From assembly GCF_021390575.1 (NCBI RefSeq), contig NZ_JAJEJQ010000005.1, forward strand, positions 62,001-126,000: a DNA stretch of 64,000 bases. Reading direction: 5' to 3'. Both the position numbers and the translations under genes were made by a program. This DNA is from Paraburkholderia adhaesiva. GTDB lineage: Bacteria; Pseudomonadota; Gammaproteobacteria; Burkholderiales; Burkholderiaceae. Positions within the stretch are counted from its first letter, which is position 1, and every line of letters begins with the position of its first letter. A model generated the notes under the pieces. The model was not told the origin of the DNA, did no database searches, and saw only the letters and a list, made by a program, of their open reading frames with translations. This document shows, in pieces, positions 42,901 to 51,900 of the stretch.

Positions 42901-45900
42901 AGTGGCGGTCCCGGTGGCCTGATCCTTGCCGGCCAGGCGCCGCTTGCGCTCCATGTCCTGCCACGAATGGGTGATGAGCCCCGTTCCCTCCTCATCGCCC
43001 ACGAGCCGCTTCTTCTGTTTTGGCAGACGCTCGAGCAGGATGTCGCGGATCTCGGTGAGGCGCTGCGTGATGGTCTTCGAGCCGGCAAAGACGATGCCGT
43101 CTGGCCCCATGAGCTTGTTGAACCATTCGCTCAAACCCCGGAACGGCGAGAGCGCGAGATCCTTGATGGCCCCTGCACCCTTCCTGACCGCCCCAAAGAA
43201 CCCCTTCACTGGAGCCAGGATCAGCGACGCAAGTTTCATCAGCGGCGTGCGGATGGGATGGCCCTGCGCGTCGACGATCCCGCGGGCGAGATCCTCTTTC
43301 CTGAGCACGACCTTCGGATTGCCGGGCTCGCTCACATCGACCACTGGACCGTCGATCATGCCCGGACGCAAGATGACCTTGTCCTCATGCATCTGCGAGC
43401 GGTAGGCGCCCGCGCGCATCATGATGGCCAGCAGCCGCGGCTCGCGCTCGCCCTTCACGTAGATATCCACGGGCGGGTCGAGATACTCGAGGCCTCTTTT
43501 CGCGAGCGCCATGCCGGTTCTGGCAACACCCGCCGCCATGGTGAAGACGTCACCGGCCACGAATTGCGCGGCGCGCCCAACGAGCTTGCGCCCCGCACCC
43601 AACGCCGAGATCAGCTTCGCCTTCAACCGCCCTTTGGCATAGGCCCGCTTGATGTCCTTTGCCTGCAGCACCACGTTGTTGTTGTCTGCAACATCGATCA
43701 CGTCACCCTTGATATCCCTGTACGAGCGGATGACCGCGCCAGTTGCCTTGTCACGGTAGTGGCCCAGGCGCATCTTCCAGGCAAGCAGCACCGGTTCGCT
43801 GGACTCGGGTAGATAAACGTCTTTCAGGCTCGCGAGATAGTCGAGCCCCTTCTGGCCGCCCTCCTTCGCAAGATCAAGACCGCCCCGGATCGCGCGCGCA
43901 CCCAGATGCTCGGACTTCGTCACCCAGTCCCAGCCGGTGCGCACGGCCGACGTCGCGGCTTGCCGCGCGCCCCGCAGCGTGTCGATACCCGCGCTCGCGA
44001 GATCACGCACGGTCCAGTCTGCAAAACGCTTGCCCCAGCGTGAGCTCTTGAGTTTCTCCCTGAGCTCGCCCAGCTTGCCTGCGGCACCGCCTGCTGCACG
44101 ACCCGCGGCACCCTTGATGCGCTCGCCAATACCGGAGACGTCCGGCACGTGGAAAAGCCCCTGCTCAACTTTCTTCTGGATGGCGAGCACCGACTCGTAG
44201 ATCTTCGCAACGAGCGGCTTGCTGCTGTGCTCCCGCACTGCATTGATCACAGCACCCAACGGTCCATGCGCACCAGCTGCGCCATCAGCCGGCGTGAAGA
44301 GGCGACCGGCCCCAAACGCTGGCGCTGCTGCAGACGGCAACGACCTGCCCCACCTTTGCTGCAGGAAGCGATCGACATCGCGCGCGGCACTGCCGTGCCG
44401 CTCCGTATGGTCCCGCTCCTCCTGCGGTGCATCGAATTCAGCCTGTGGCTGCGCTGGCGCCTGAATGCCTGTGACACCGGAGACACCTGCGGCAGCGCCC
44501 GGTACGACGTTGGGAACAACCCGGCGAGCACCGCCTGTGAACGGATGGCGAGTGCCGTCACGGGCGCGACGCGGCGGCACTCGCCCCTTCGCGCGCGGTG
44601 GCACACGCATGAACGTCCGGATCGGCCGCGGCGCTCGCCTGCGTGCAGCCATGGGCCCGACGCCCGAGACCGGCCCCTGGTCCGCCGCTGGTGCTGCACC
44701 ACGCAGGCCGTGAGATAGCCCACCCGCTGCATGCTCAACGCCCGGGGTGTACTCCTGCGACAGGTAGTAATCAATCAGGCGGTTCTGGTCGATATAGCCG
44801 TTCTTGACAATGCCGGCTTCCTCCGCGAACTCGAGCATGCCGGCATTGATGAGGCTCTGGACCGTCTCGCGCGGATCGGCAATGCCCCCGCCAAGATTTG
44901 CGAACCGCGCATGAAAAGCCTTCTGCCGCTCCTCATGATCCTGCGCACCATAGTTCTGGAACAGCTGGGCAAATGTGCCAGCGTGCTTCGCTTCGTCCCC
45001 GGCATAGTTCCACAGGTCGCCATAACGCTTCAGCGAGCCGGTACGATTGAGAAAATTGTCACGCACCAGCCGCCGGATGAGCATCTGCCGCTGCTCGGGG
45101 GTCAGCTTCACGCCACTGTTTTTTTCCAGATCGTCGATCAGCGAGCCGGCATGTTCCTGGACGTACTGCCGGTCGCGGGGCCGCACAATGGATTCGAATG
45201 CCTGTTTGAAGCTCTGCGAGCGTTCACGGAAGCGATTGCCCGACCAGTCGAATGACGTGAGCTCGACCTTCGTGTCGCCCGTGCGCAGGATCTGCAGCTC
45301 GCGATAGATCCGCGCGAGAAAGCCCGGGATGATTTCCGTGATCGACTTTCGTACCAGATGTGTGAAGGGCGCGGGCTCCTGCAGGTTGCGCAGATTGTCG
45401 ACCTGCACACCCGTCTGCACTGCACCCGCGCGAATGATCTGGTTCTTCAGCCACTGCACAGCCGAGCCCACCACTGGCGTGTCATTGAGCCGGTCCGAAT
45501 ACGCGAATTCGGTCAGATGCTGCGGCAGGCTCTGCGCAACGTGTCCAGCCGTATGGCCGTGCCGCTCGATCAGGTTGCCGATGCGCGTGCCCTTGATGTG
45601 CTTCGCAATGCGTGAACCCAGCGCCGATGCAAGACCGCTGGCTGCGGCACCGCCTGCCATCCCTCCAGCAATCTCCGCCTTACTGGGCCCGAATTCCTCC
45701 ATGCCCGGCATGCTTCCGCCCGCATCGGCGATCCCGCTCATGGAGAGGCCCATCTGCGCGCTGCCTACCAGGTTACGCAGAGACGAGGTCAGCGACGATT
45801 TGATCTGCCCGGTCAGCGCGCGCATGAAGTTGCTACGCTGGCCAAGAAACCAGCTTCCCGCGTTGCCCATGAACTTGTTCCTGAGCAGCGTCGGCCAGTC

Positions 45901-46713
45901 TTCACGCATCCGGACCTTGAGCAGGTCGGGCAGCGCCGTGTTCTTCTGGATGTTTTCGAGCAGCTCGCGCGTGGCCACGCCCTGCTTTCGCTGCTCCATG
46001 AGCGCATCCATCGCCACGAAATAGTGACGCAGCTGGATTTCAAGCGATTTGCGCTGGTAATTGACCGTCACGCGGTCCTGGTAATCTGCGAGACGCTGCA
46101 GCGCGAGACGGATGGAATTCAGGTGCCCGAGCTGGCTGTTCGTGCGATCGGTTTCGATCTGCTTGTGGATGTCGGCCTCAGCCTTGTCCTCGGCGCGCTG
46201 CTGCGCCTGCGTCTGTGCCTGGTAGCTGAAGATTTCGCCGAGCGTCGCCTGCAATGAGGCATGACGCGCGGCTTCGGCCGACAGACCCGTGGTGCCAGTA
46301 TCGGCGGATTCCGCCCATGATTTCAGGCGGTCCTGCGCGCTTTTCGGCAAAAACTTGCCGCCAGTCGGCAACAATTTTCCGACGGCGCGCTTGAGTTCAT
46401 TCTGGATCGGTTTTACTTCGCGTACCGAAGCATTGTATAGATCCCGGATTGACGACGCGGCTTCATCTGCCTTGTCCAGCGCGTGTCCATAGCCGGTGGG
46501 CAGCGCCTCGCGCAGCGTCCTGTTGACGAACGACTTGCTACGCACACCCTCCCAGACACCGCCGGCACCACCCTTGACGAACTCCTTCGCGTGCTTCGCA
46601 ACCGGCACACGATCATCCCGTTTTGCTTTCTCCCGGTAGTTGAATTCCGGAATATCCAGATCCGCATCGAAGCCGAAATCGTCATCGGCCTTGAACGACT
46701 TCTTTCTGAACAT
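39907..46713 (-). CDS. Tape-measure-like protein with lytic transglycosylase domain
   Basis: 2268 residues, the largest gene. The N-terminal half is helical and charged with glycine-rich hydrophobic segments (AGGMAGGAAASGLASALG, and about 1430-1500). A transglycosylase SLT domain lies near residues 1820-1960: LLAAIGAIESAFNP with the catalytic Glu, then ASGLFQFINSTW and YLAHFLGPGGARQLL. A Pro/Ala/Thr-rich linker follows. This architecture is that of tape-measure proteins that carry a peptidoglycan-cleaving domain for genome entry. A large injected virion protein is the alternative. If it is the tape measure, at about 0.15 nm per residue it implies a very long tail (about 340 nm). Confidence 0.75.
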   Translation of the reverse strand: MFRKKSFKADDDFGFDADLDIPEFNYREKAKRDDRVPVAKHAKEFVKGGAGGVWEGVRSKSFVNRTLREALPTGYGHALDKADEAASSIRDLYNASVREVKPIQNELKRAVGKLLPTGGKFLPKSAQDRLKSWAESADTGTTGLSAEAARHASLQATLGEIFSYQAQTQAQQRAEDKAEADIHKQIETDRTNSQLGHLNSIRLALQRLADYQDRVTVNYQRKSLEIQLRHYFVAMDALMEQRKQGVATRELLENIQKNTALPDLLKVRMREDWPTLLRNKFMGNAGSWFLGQRSNFMRALTGQIKSSLTSSLRNLVGSAQMGLSMSGIADAGGSMPGMEEFGPSKAEIAGGMAGGAAASGLASALGSRIAKHIKGTRIGNLIERHGHTAGHVAQSLPQHLTEFAYSDRLNDTPVVGSAVQWLKNQIIRAGAVQTGVQVDNLRNLQEPAPFTHLVRKSITEIIPGFLARIYRELQILRTGDTKVELTSFDWSGNRFRERSQSFKQAFESIVRPRDRQYVQEHAGSLIDDLEKNSGVKLTPEQRQMLIRRLVRDNFLNRTGSLKRYGDLWNYAGDEAKHAGTFAQLFQNYGAQDHEERQKAFHARFANLGGGIADPRETVQSLINAGMLEFAEEAGIVKNGYIDQNRLIDYYLSQEYTPGVEHAAGGLSHGLRGAAPAADQGPVSGVGPMAARRRAPRPIRTFMRVPPRAKGRVPPRRARDGTRHPFTGGARRVVPNVVPGAAAGVSGVTGIQAPAQPQAEFDAPQEERDHTERHGSAARDVDRFLQQRWGRSLPSAAAPAFGAGRLFTPADGAAGAHGPLGAVINAVREHSSKPLVAKIYESVLAIQKKVEQGLFHVPDVSGIGERIKGAAGRAAGGAAGKLGELREKLKSSRWGKRFADWTVRDLASAGIDTLRGARQAATSAVRTGWDWVTKSEHLGARAIRGGLDLAKEGGQKGLDYLASLKDVYLPESSEPVLLAWKMRLGHYRDKATGAVIRSYRDIKGDVIDVADNNNVVLQAKDIKRAYAKGRLKAKLISALGAGRKLVGRAAQFVAGDVFTMAAGVARTGMALAKRGLEYLDPPVDIYVKGEREPRLLAIMMRAGAYRSQMHEDKVILRPGMIDGPVVDVSEPGNPKVVLRKEDLARGIVDAQGHPIRTPLMKLASLILAPVKGFFGAVRKGAGAIKDLALSPFRGLSEWFNKLMGPDGIVFAGSKTITQRLTEIRDILLERLPKQKKRLVGDEEGTGLITHSWQDMERKRRLAGKDQATGTATQEGGQTKGLLAGLGGLISRLRGRGKGASESDDDEGRSGLTGVAEDWVEKKLGRWGGGKVLKGARWAGRGLRTLAGGGRKLLGRGVGGMLGRAAVAEGAEALAGEGVAAAAGGMGLGGGITGGLTAGLGAGLGTAGSLIGGGLAAAGEIAGAGLAAVGGFLSLPVVLGAAALAGAGYLAYRGIKKLLEKKPGPLARVRIAQYGFLPDDTESVKALLTLEDTLMKGVYYRSGQGGRGGNASGLQADVSGKSINFREVVAPFDIDPANKGEVANFAAWYLRRFKPVFCTHLTALRSMGQSISLAEVDDKLRKKEDRQQYLKTVAWSDGPYNEMRSPFHGSILTLHRSLTLDAGPKEVAAYVAAAQAQIDRMPAGQPADAQSGMKKAGAVATVATAAAAKTAAKKEDDAKKSQTASASTPAKDQGKGWTDLLTDKVEAGMGSVSGLIAGMWGGAKDIAGRVESGVVSAAKGAWETAKQAGTAVAGGVSSVAGKVVSGVRETVTGAAGALGAAGGAIKTGLQALGGKIGQLPLPIGKGWGAVKDLIGKAASMVGVDPILLAAIGAIESAFNPTAKAPTSSASGLFQFINSTWQTMLRKYGPKYDIPAGTPQTDPRASALMGAEFIKENVAALKGVKADITPTDVYLAHFLGPGGARQLLKADPGTDAVALMPGPAAANRSIFFNRDGSHRTVKEVYAEIGRRVQLGLKQTGVTGTSGSAADVASAPVKTGAGKAPGAPGSSGINATNTLPATPQPKPAAATQGSGVTTATTVPAAPGAQGTSGVSSAGVTTPAAVSTAVPVTRPSTAAAALPVSISSPGAAASTAVPAMAPAASPAASRMTAQGAASSLIDAAFSKTGLATAVPGPGGAIGGVVSKSAAGGSPFASFGFGPASARPLDQGSKSIMAVQQAQHDEHMDALGGVGETLDRSLKVHEQALDVLKAMYDLVRQAVGQAASQASNQGSGSVGNAAGTTPGGADSVQALQRGTARPMPTPPVSMARMA

Positions 46714-46824
46714 GATTGTTTCCAGTGTCGACTGAAACCATCGCCTTTACGTCATTGGCGCGCTCATAGGTTTTGTTCGCCACAGGTTCTGTTCCTGTCT
46801 GCCAGATCAGTGGAGGGCATCCGC
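46714..46824. promoter_or_regulatory. Divergent gap between tape-measure and RNA polymerase genes
   Basis: 111 bases shared by two outward-facing transcription units. An ACAGG / CCTGT inverted repeat lies at 46782-46798, and AGGTTTTGTT gives the only T-rich patch. Neither TATATCACTG nor CATACGAT is present, so promoters here must be of another type. Confidence 0.3.
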
Positions 46825-48465
46825 ATGCCCGAGCGCTCCGCCATTCCCTTCAATATCCGCCTGCTCGACCTCACCCCGGCACGACTGCAGAATATCCGCC
46901 CCGTTACCTCGCTGGAGTTCTTCGATGGCAACAGCCAGAACTTCCATCCCGAAGGGCTTTTTTCGACGCTGATCTTTGGCCGGGTGGGTGACGAAAAACG
47001 CTCGCTGCGGTTTTCGTATATCGACATACGGGTACCGGTCTTTCACCCCGTGATCTGGCGCGCGCTGACCAGTCTCAAGCAGCTCTACAAGGATGTGATC
47101 GCTGGCACACAGTACGCTGTATGGAATGAAGAATCGAAGGACTTCGATCGCAGCGACGCGCTGAACGGGCAAACCGGATTTCATTTTTTTGTCTCTCACT
47201 GGAAAGACATCCAGTTTGCCGAGTCAAAAAGCGACGAGCGCCAGGCGAAGCTCCAGCTTCTCCAGAAGTATCGCGACCGCGCGATGACCTCCAGGATCGT
47301 CGTCATGCCAGCGGGCATGCGCGATCTCGAATTCAGCGATGACGGGCGCATTCGCGAAGACGAAACCAACACGATCTACCGCTCGATCATCGCGCGCTCG
47401 AACAGCGTCAACGAGAACACCGTCAAGCGTAATCCCGAACTCATCGACACCGTCCGCTACAGCCTGCAGACCACCTTCAATCAACTCTACGACCACCTCG
47501 AGAGCATGGTCGAAGGCAAGCACAAGCTGCTGCTGGGCAAGTGGGCGAGCCGCCGCATCTTCGACGGCACCCGCAATGTCGTCACCGCCATGGATGCTTC
47601 ACAGGGCTATCTCGGCTCGCCCGGCGCCATTGGCCTGAACGACCATGTGGCGGGCCTGTACCAGACGCTGAAGGCGGCCCGGCCGCTTGCGGTCTACCAT
47701 ATCCGCACCGGGTTTCTGCAATCGGTCTTTCCGGGTCCCAATGTTCCCGCGCGTCTCGTCAACACGAAGACGCTCGAGACCGAGCCTGTGCAGCTCAAGC
47801 CCGAGTACTACGACCGATGGGCCACCATCGAGGGCGTCGAGAAGCTGCTCACGCTCTTTGGCGAAGAGAGTTTGCGCCATCGCGTCATCGAGATCGATGG
47901 GCGATATCTGGGCCTCATCTACAAGGGCCCGGACATGACCTTCAGGCTCATGAACGGCATCGACGAATTGCCCGGCGACCTCGACCGGCGCTTCGACCGC
48001 AAGCACGTCTTTCCCCTCACGTTCTGCGAGCTACTCTACTGCTCGACTTACCGGCACATGAACAAGGTGGCGGCGTTTCTGACGCGCTATCCCATCACCG
48101 GGCTGGGCTCCGTCGTGCCCGGCAAGATCCATATGCGCACGACGATCCGCAACGAGGTGCGACGCGAACTCGGCGCGGACTGGACACCGCTTGGCGAGGA
48201 CTACGTCGCACACGAGTTTCCCGTTCGGGGCGGTGAATTCATCAACAGCATTGTGGTCGCGCCGGCGCTCCTTGGCGAGCTCGGCATGGATTTCGATGGC
48301 GATACGGGGTCGCTCAATCTTGCCTACACAGACGACTCCATTGCCGAAGTCAATGCGTTCCTGAAGAGCCGCAAGGCCTATATCGGACCGGACGGCAGGC
48401 CGCTCAAGAGCTGTGCCGTCTCGACGGTCAACCTCGTGCTGCACAACATGACCGGCGACGCCTGA
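46825..48465 (+). CDS. RNA polymerase beta-prime subunit, N-terminal part (DFDGD)
   Basis: 546 residues from the ATG at 46825 (GGAGGG upstream). Matches to bacterial RpoC in order: HPEGLFSTLIFG (41-52) with the GLFC.RIFGP motif, FSYIDIRVPVFHPVIW (63-78), LLGKWASRRIFDG (about 236-248) with the LLGKRVDFSGR rudder/lid region, RYPITGLGS (421-429) with NRAPTLHRLG, and DFDGD (489-493), the three-aspartate catalytic Mg site. It ends soon after, at a point equal to the ANG..I..PSQD..LG segment. The zinc ribbon between the first two motifs is missing. The bridge helix and trigger loop (C-part) must be encoded elsewhere. Confidence 0.85.
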   Translation: MPERSAIPFNIRLLDLTPARLQNIRPVTSLEFFDGNSQNFHPEGLFSTLIFGRVGDEKRSLRFSYIDIRVPVFHPVIWRALTSLKQLYKDVIAGTQYAVWNEESKDFDRSDALNGQTGFHFFVSHWKDIQFAESKSDERQAKLQLLQKYRDRAMTSRIVVMPAGMRDLEFSDDGRIREDETNTIYRSIIARSNSVNENTVKRNPELIDTVRYSLQTTFNQLYDHLESMVEGKHKLLLGKWASRRIFDGTRNVVTAMDASQGYLGSPGAIGLNDHVAGLYQTLKAARPLAVYHIRTGFLQSVFPGPNVPARLVNTKTLETEPVQLKPEYYDRWATIEGVEKLLTLFGEESLRHRVIEIDGRYLGLIYKGPDMTFRLMNGIDELPGDLDRRFDRKHVFPLTFCELLYCSTYRHMNKVAAFLTRYPITGLGSVVPGKIHMRTTIRNEVRRELGADWTPLGEDYVAHEFPVRGGEFINSIVVAPALLGELGMDFDGDTGSLNLAYTDDSIAEVNAFLKSRKAYIGPDGRPLKSCAVSTVNLVLHNMTGDA

Positions 48466-48473
48466 AGCGCTGC

Positions 48474-48830
48474 TTATGCCGGCACCGCCCAGACGATCGC
48501 CATTACCAGAAGAACCAGTACACCGGGCAGACACAGCAGGGCGTGAAGGCCGATCGCGAGATACGCTGGAACGCAGCTCGCATTCGGTGGGCGGTGGTTT
48601 GCACGCATTGCATGGATCGCCCATCCGAGCCCGCACACGGAGAGCGCTGCGCACACCAGCATGAGGCCAGCCACCCCTTCAAGATGTCCGCCATCGAACG
48701 CCCCGCCAAAACTCCCCGGGTTGCGCGAAGCCCCGGCGATTGCGATGAACGCACCGACACACTCAATGATCGCGAGCAATGCAGGGCCAACTCCCACCAT
48801 TTCTCTCGAGGTGCTCTCGACTTTGTACAT
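48474..48830 (-). CDS. Small multi-pass membrane protein (118 aa)
   Basis: 118 residues from the ATG at 48830, preferred over the in-frame GTG at 48866. Three likely membrane helices: VGPALLAIIECVGAFIAIAG, GVAGLMLVCAALSVCGLGWA and AIGLHALLCLPGVLVLLVMA. It lies antisense in the gap between the two polymerase genes. Origin and function are unknown; it may be a cargo gene. The strong hydrophobic pattern argues against a chance frame. Confidence 0.55.
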   Translation of the reverse strand: MYKVESTSREMVGVGPALLAIIECVGAFIAIAGASRNPGSFGGAFDGGHLEGVAGLMLVCAALSVCGLGWAIHAMRANHRPPNASCVPAYLAIGLHALLCLPGVLVLLVMAIVWAVPA

Positions 48831-48940
48831 GACGCCCCGGGTTTCCGAAAACCCCGATTTTCGCACTGTCTGGCTGTATCCGATGCCGATTTTCCCCGGC
48901 GAGATACGAGTCGCCGGGCTCCCCGTGTGGAGCGATCAAC

Positions 48941-51900
48941 ATGGCCGTCCTGTTCGAGACGTGGTACCGGCAGTTTGGCGTACGCCGCACCAACCAGCTG
49001 GTCCAGCCGCCCCTGTCTGGCATGGACCGGCTTATCCTCCCTCGCCGCAGCCTCTTTCACTACCCGGGCGCGAGCCCGCTCGATGACGGGCCCGACGCGA
49101 ACCAGCTCGAATTCCGGGGCATCACCAGGCCTATCCTCGTACACCACGTGGTCAAGCAAACCGTGAATCTCGGCAATCCCCGGCCGTTACCCACGCCCGT
49201 CACTACCCTCGCCTCACGTTTCTTCCAGAAGAAGCGTCGCTACAAGAAGCTGGTGAATTTCGCGACGGCCACGCGCGATGACAACACGCTGTGCGTTTTC
49301 AACTATGCGTTTCTGTGGCGTACGTACCGCTATCCGCGCTCGATCTATGCCGGTACATATCAGTGGCACAACATCAACGAGACCCTCTGGATGCAGGTCA
49401 CGGAAGTCGCCAACCGTTCCAGCCGCAACCAGTTCATTCCCGTCGCGCTGCCCGCCATCCTGCCGTGTCTCACTGACCTGAAGCTAGGCGAGATGGGGCA
49501 GCTCAGTCACCAGCCCAGCCAGCGTCTTGTGAAGCGCTTTGCCGCCCACGAATCGCTCATGATCCTCGAGATCTGGAAGTGGCTAGGCGAAAACCGCAAG
49601 GCCTCCATCCTCTCCCACGTGCCCGATGACAAGCTCGGCCGCGTGAACCTGATCTTCGAAGAAAGCGGCCGATGGTTCGTGGTCAATCTTGGCACACTCA
49701 ACGGCTGGCGTGTGGCGACAAAGGAAGAGCTCGAGGCCAATCCCGACGCCAACCAGCATGGCTTCGAGCCGAACCGAATCCAGCGCTACTTTCTGCGCAT
49801 GCTCATGACGCTCATGGAAGTACGCACCGCGGCCGCACCCGAAGTCAGCGCACAGAGCGGCGCCGCACAGGAGCCCTCCGCGACGTCGCCTGAAGAGCCC
49901 GTGAACGTGGTGGATGAAGCGAGTGCCGAAAACGGTCCTGAAACCGGTCATCCCACGCAAACCGTCCAGCAGCCTGTCGGGTTCACCGCGCCGTCTCCCG
50001 CGCTACCCGAAACGCCGGCGTTCTATGCGACACACCCGCGGCCGGACGAAGAAGATCAGGATGACGAACGTGACGAGGATAACGCGAAGGTAGGTCGTGT
50101 TACGGCACGTCTGGCCGAGGCCCAGCACGAACCTGATGAACGCGGCGTCGACATCCACCCCAACGAAGAGCTGGAGCGACAGATCGAGGCGGACCTCCAG
50201 CAGCTCGAACATATCGCGAGCCTTACCGACTCCGATGCGGACACCACGACTGGGGAACCCGGTGTCCCTAACGGATCCGCCGGACCGGCCAAGCCGGCCG
50301 AGCCAGAACACGCCGTGATGAAGATCGCTGACCGGCTCGCCGCGCAGGGCATGATGAGCGCCGGCGAGCACCGGCGCTACCAGGCGCTCTCGCAGGCCTA
50401 CAGGAAGATCGTCGCACCGGATGGCAGGACAACGCTGGGGGCTTTCGTCAAGATCCCTCCTGAGGAAATCCGAATCACTGATTCTCCCGCGATCGCCGAC
50501 ATTCCGACGGTCCTCGACAAGACGATGCTCAGATCGTCACTGCTCACGTTCGACCCGAAGTACATCCGCAACATCATGCAGAAGGACATCGCCGGCATGG
50601 TGATGAACCTGCAGCAGGCGGGCCTGTGCGTGACCGGCTACGACGTCGAGGACGTCGACGATGTCATGGGTGCGTACCGGATCTATACCGCGCGTGTGGT
50701 GCCTATCGAGGGCGCGGCTTCGACCCTGCGTTTCCGGCTGCCGGTCGTCGATGAGGATGGCACTTTCACGAGCAATGGCGTCAAGTACTGCATGCGCAAG
50801 CAGAAGGGCGACCTGCCCATTCGCAAGATCGCACCAGACCGTGTCGCGCTCACGAGCTATTACGGCAAGGTGTTCGTCTCGCGCTCGACCAAACGGGTCA
50901 ACGACTACGGCACATGGCTCACGAACGCCATCATGGCGGCCGGCCTCGATGCACAGGGCGGGCTCGTCACGCAGATGCATACAGCACCGGTGTTCGACAA
51001 TCTGCTGGTCTGCCCACGCCTTTACAGCACGCTCGCCATGTCGTTCAGAAGTTTCCAGCTGGCTGGCTTCGAGTGGAATTTCGATCACACGCGGCGCGAA
51101 ACCCTGTTCGGCGCCGATACCGTGAAGCGTTACGAACGCGACGGCGCCATCCTCTGCGGCCAGTCGCTGACTGATCCTGCGGTGCTCGCCATCATGGACC
51201 GGCACGGCTCGCTCTACGACGTGAAAGGCAGCAAGCCCGAACCGATGCCAGGCTTCGAAACCATGCTTCAGCTTGATCCCACCAAGGCGCCGGTCGACTT
51301 CGCAGAGGTGATGGTGCTCGGGCGCACGATCCCGCTGGGTATGGTGCTGGGTTATGAAATGGGACTGGAGCGTCTCATGAAGCTGCTGCGCGTCGTTCCG
51401 CGCCGCGTGCCCGCGGGCCAGCGCGTGAATCTGCAGCCCGAAGAATACGCCCTGGTGTTCGCCGACGAAACGCTCGTCTTCCCGAAATCAAACGCTTTCG
51501 CATCGATGGTGCTTGCGGGCTTCAACGAGTACCACCGCGCGATCCGCACCTTCAACGTTCACGAGTTCGATCGCCGCGGCGTCTGGCTGAATGTGCTCGA
51601 ATCCGGTGGCCAGTCGCAGCGCTACCTGCGTGAGATCGACCTGCAGTACCAGCTCTTTATCGATCCGATCACGCGCGAACTGCTTGTCGACATGAAGGAG
51701 CCGACCGACTACCAGGGCCTGCTGCTGCGCGCCTGCACGATGCTGCTCTCCGATCATCATCCCGACGAACTGGACTCGGCCTGGATGCGTATCAAGGGCT
51801 ACGAGCGGATGGCCGGGGCCGTGTATTCGGAAATGGTGCGCGCGATCCGCGTGCACCACGGTCGCCCGGGCAGGAACCGGCTGCCTATTGACCTGAATCC

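Noticed and set aside
40849-43812. 987-codon open frame on plus, opposite the tape-measure gene
   Set aside because: High GC leaves the antisense frame open; its product is Arg/His/Gly-rich with no domain, whereas the minus-strand frame has a transglycosylase and continuous sequence over 6.8 kb.
46483-46824. 114-codon upstream extension of the beta-prime gene
   Set aside because: It would overlap the start of the tape-measure gene and use no ribosome site; the ATG at 46825 has GGAGGG and begins the conserved sequence.
48543-49166. 207-codon plus frame between the polymerase genes
   Set aside because: It overlaps the beta gene start in another frame, has random-looking composition, and the minus frame there shows three membrane helices instead.
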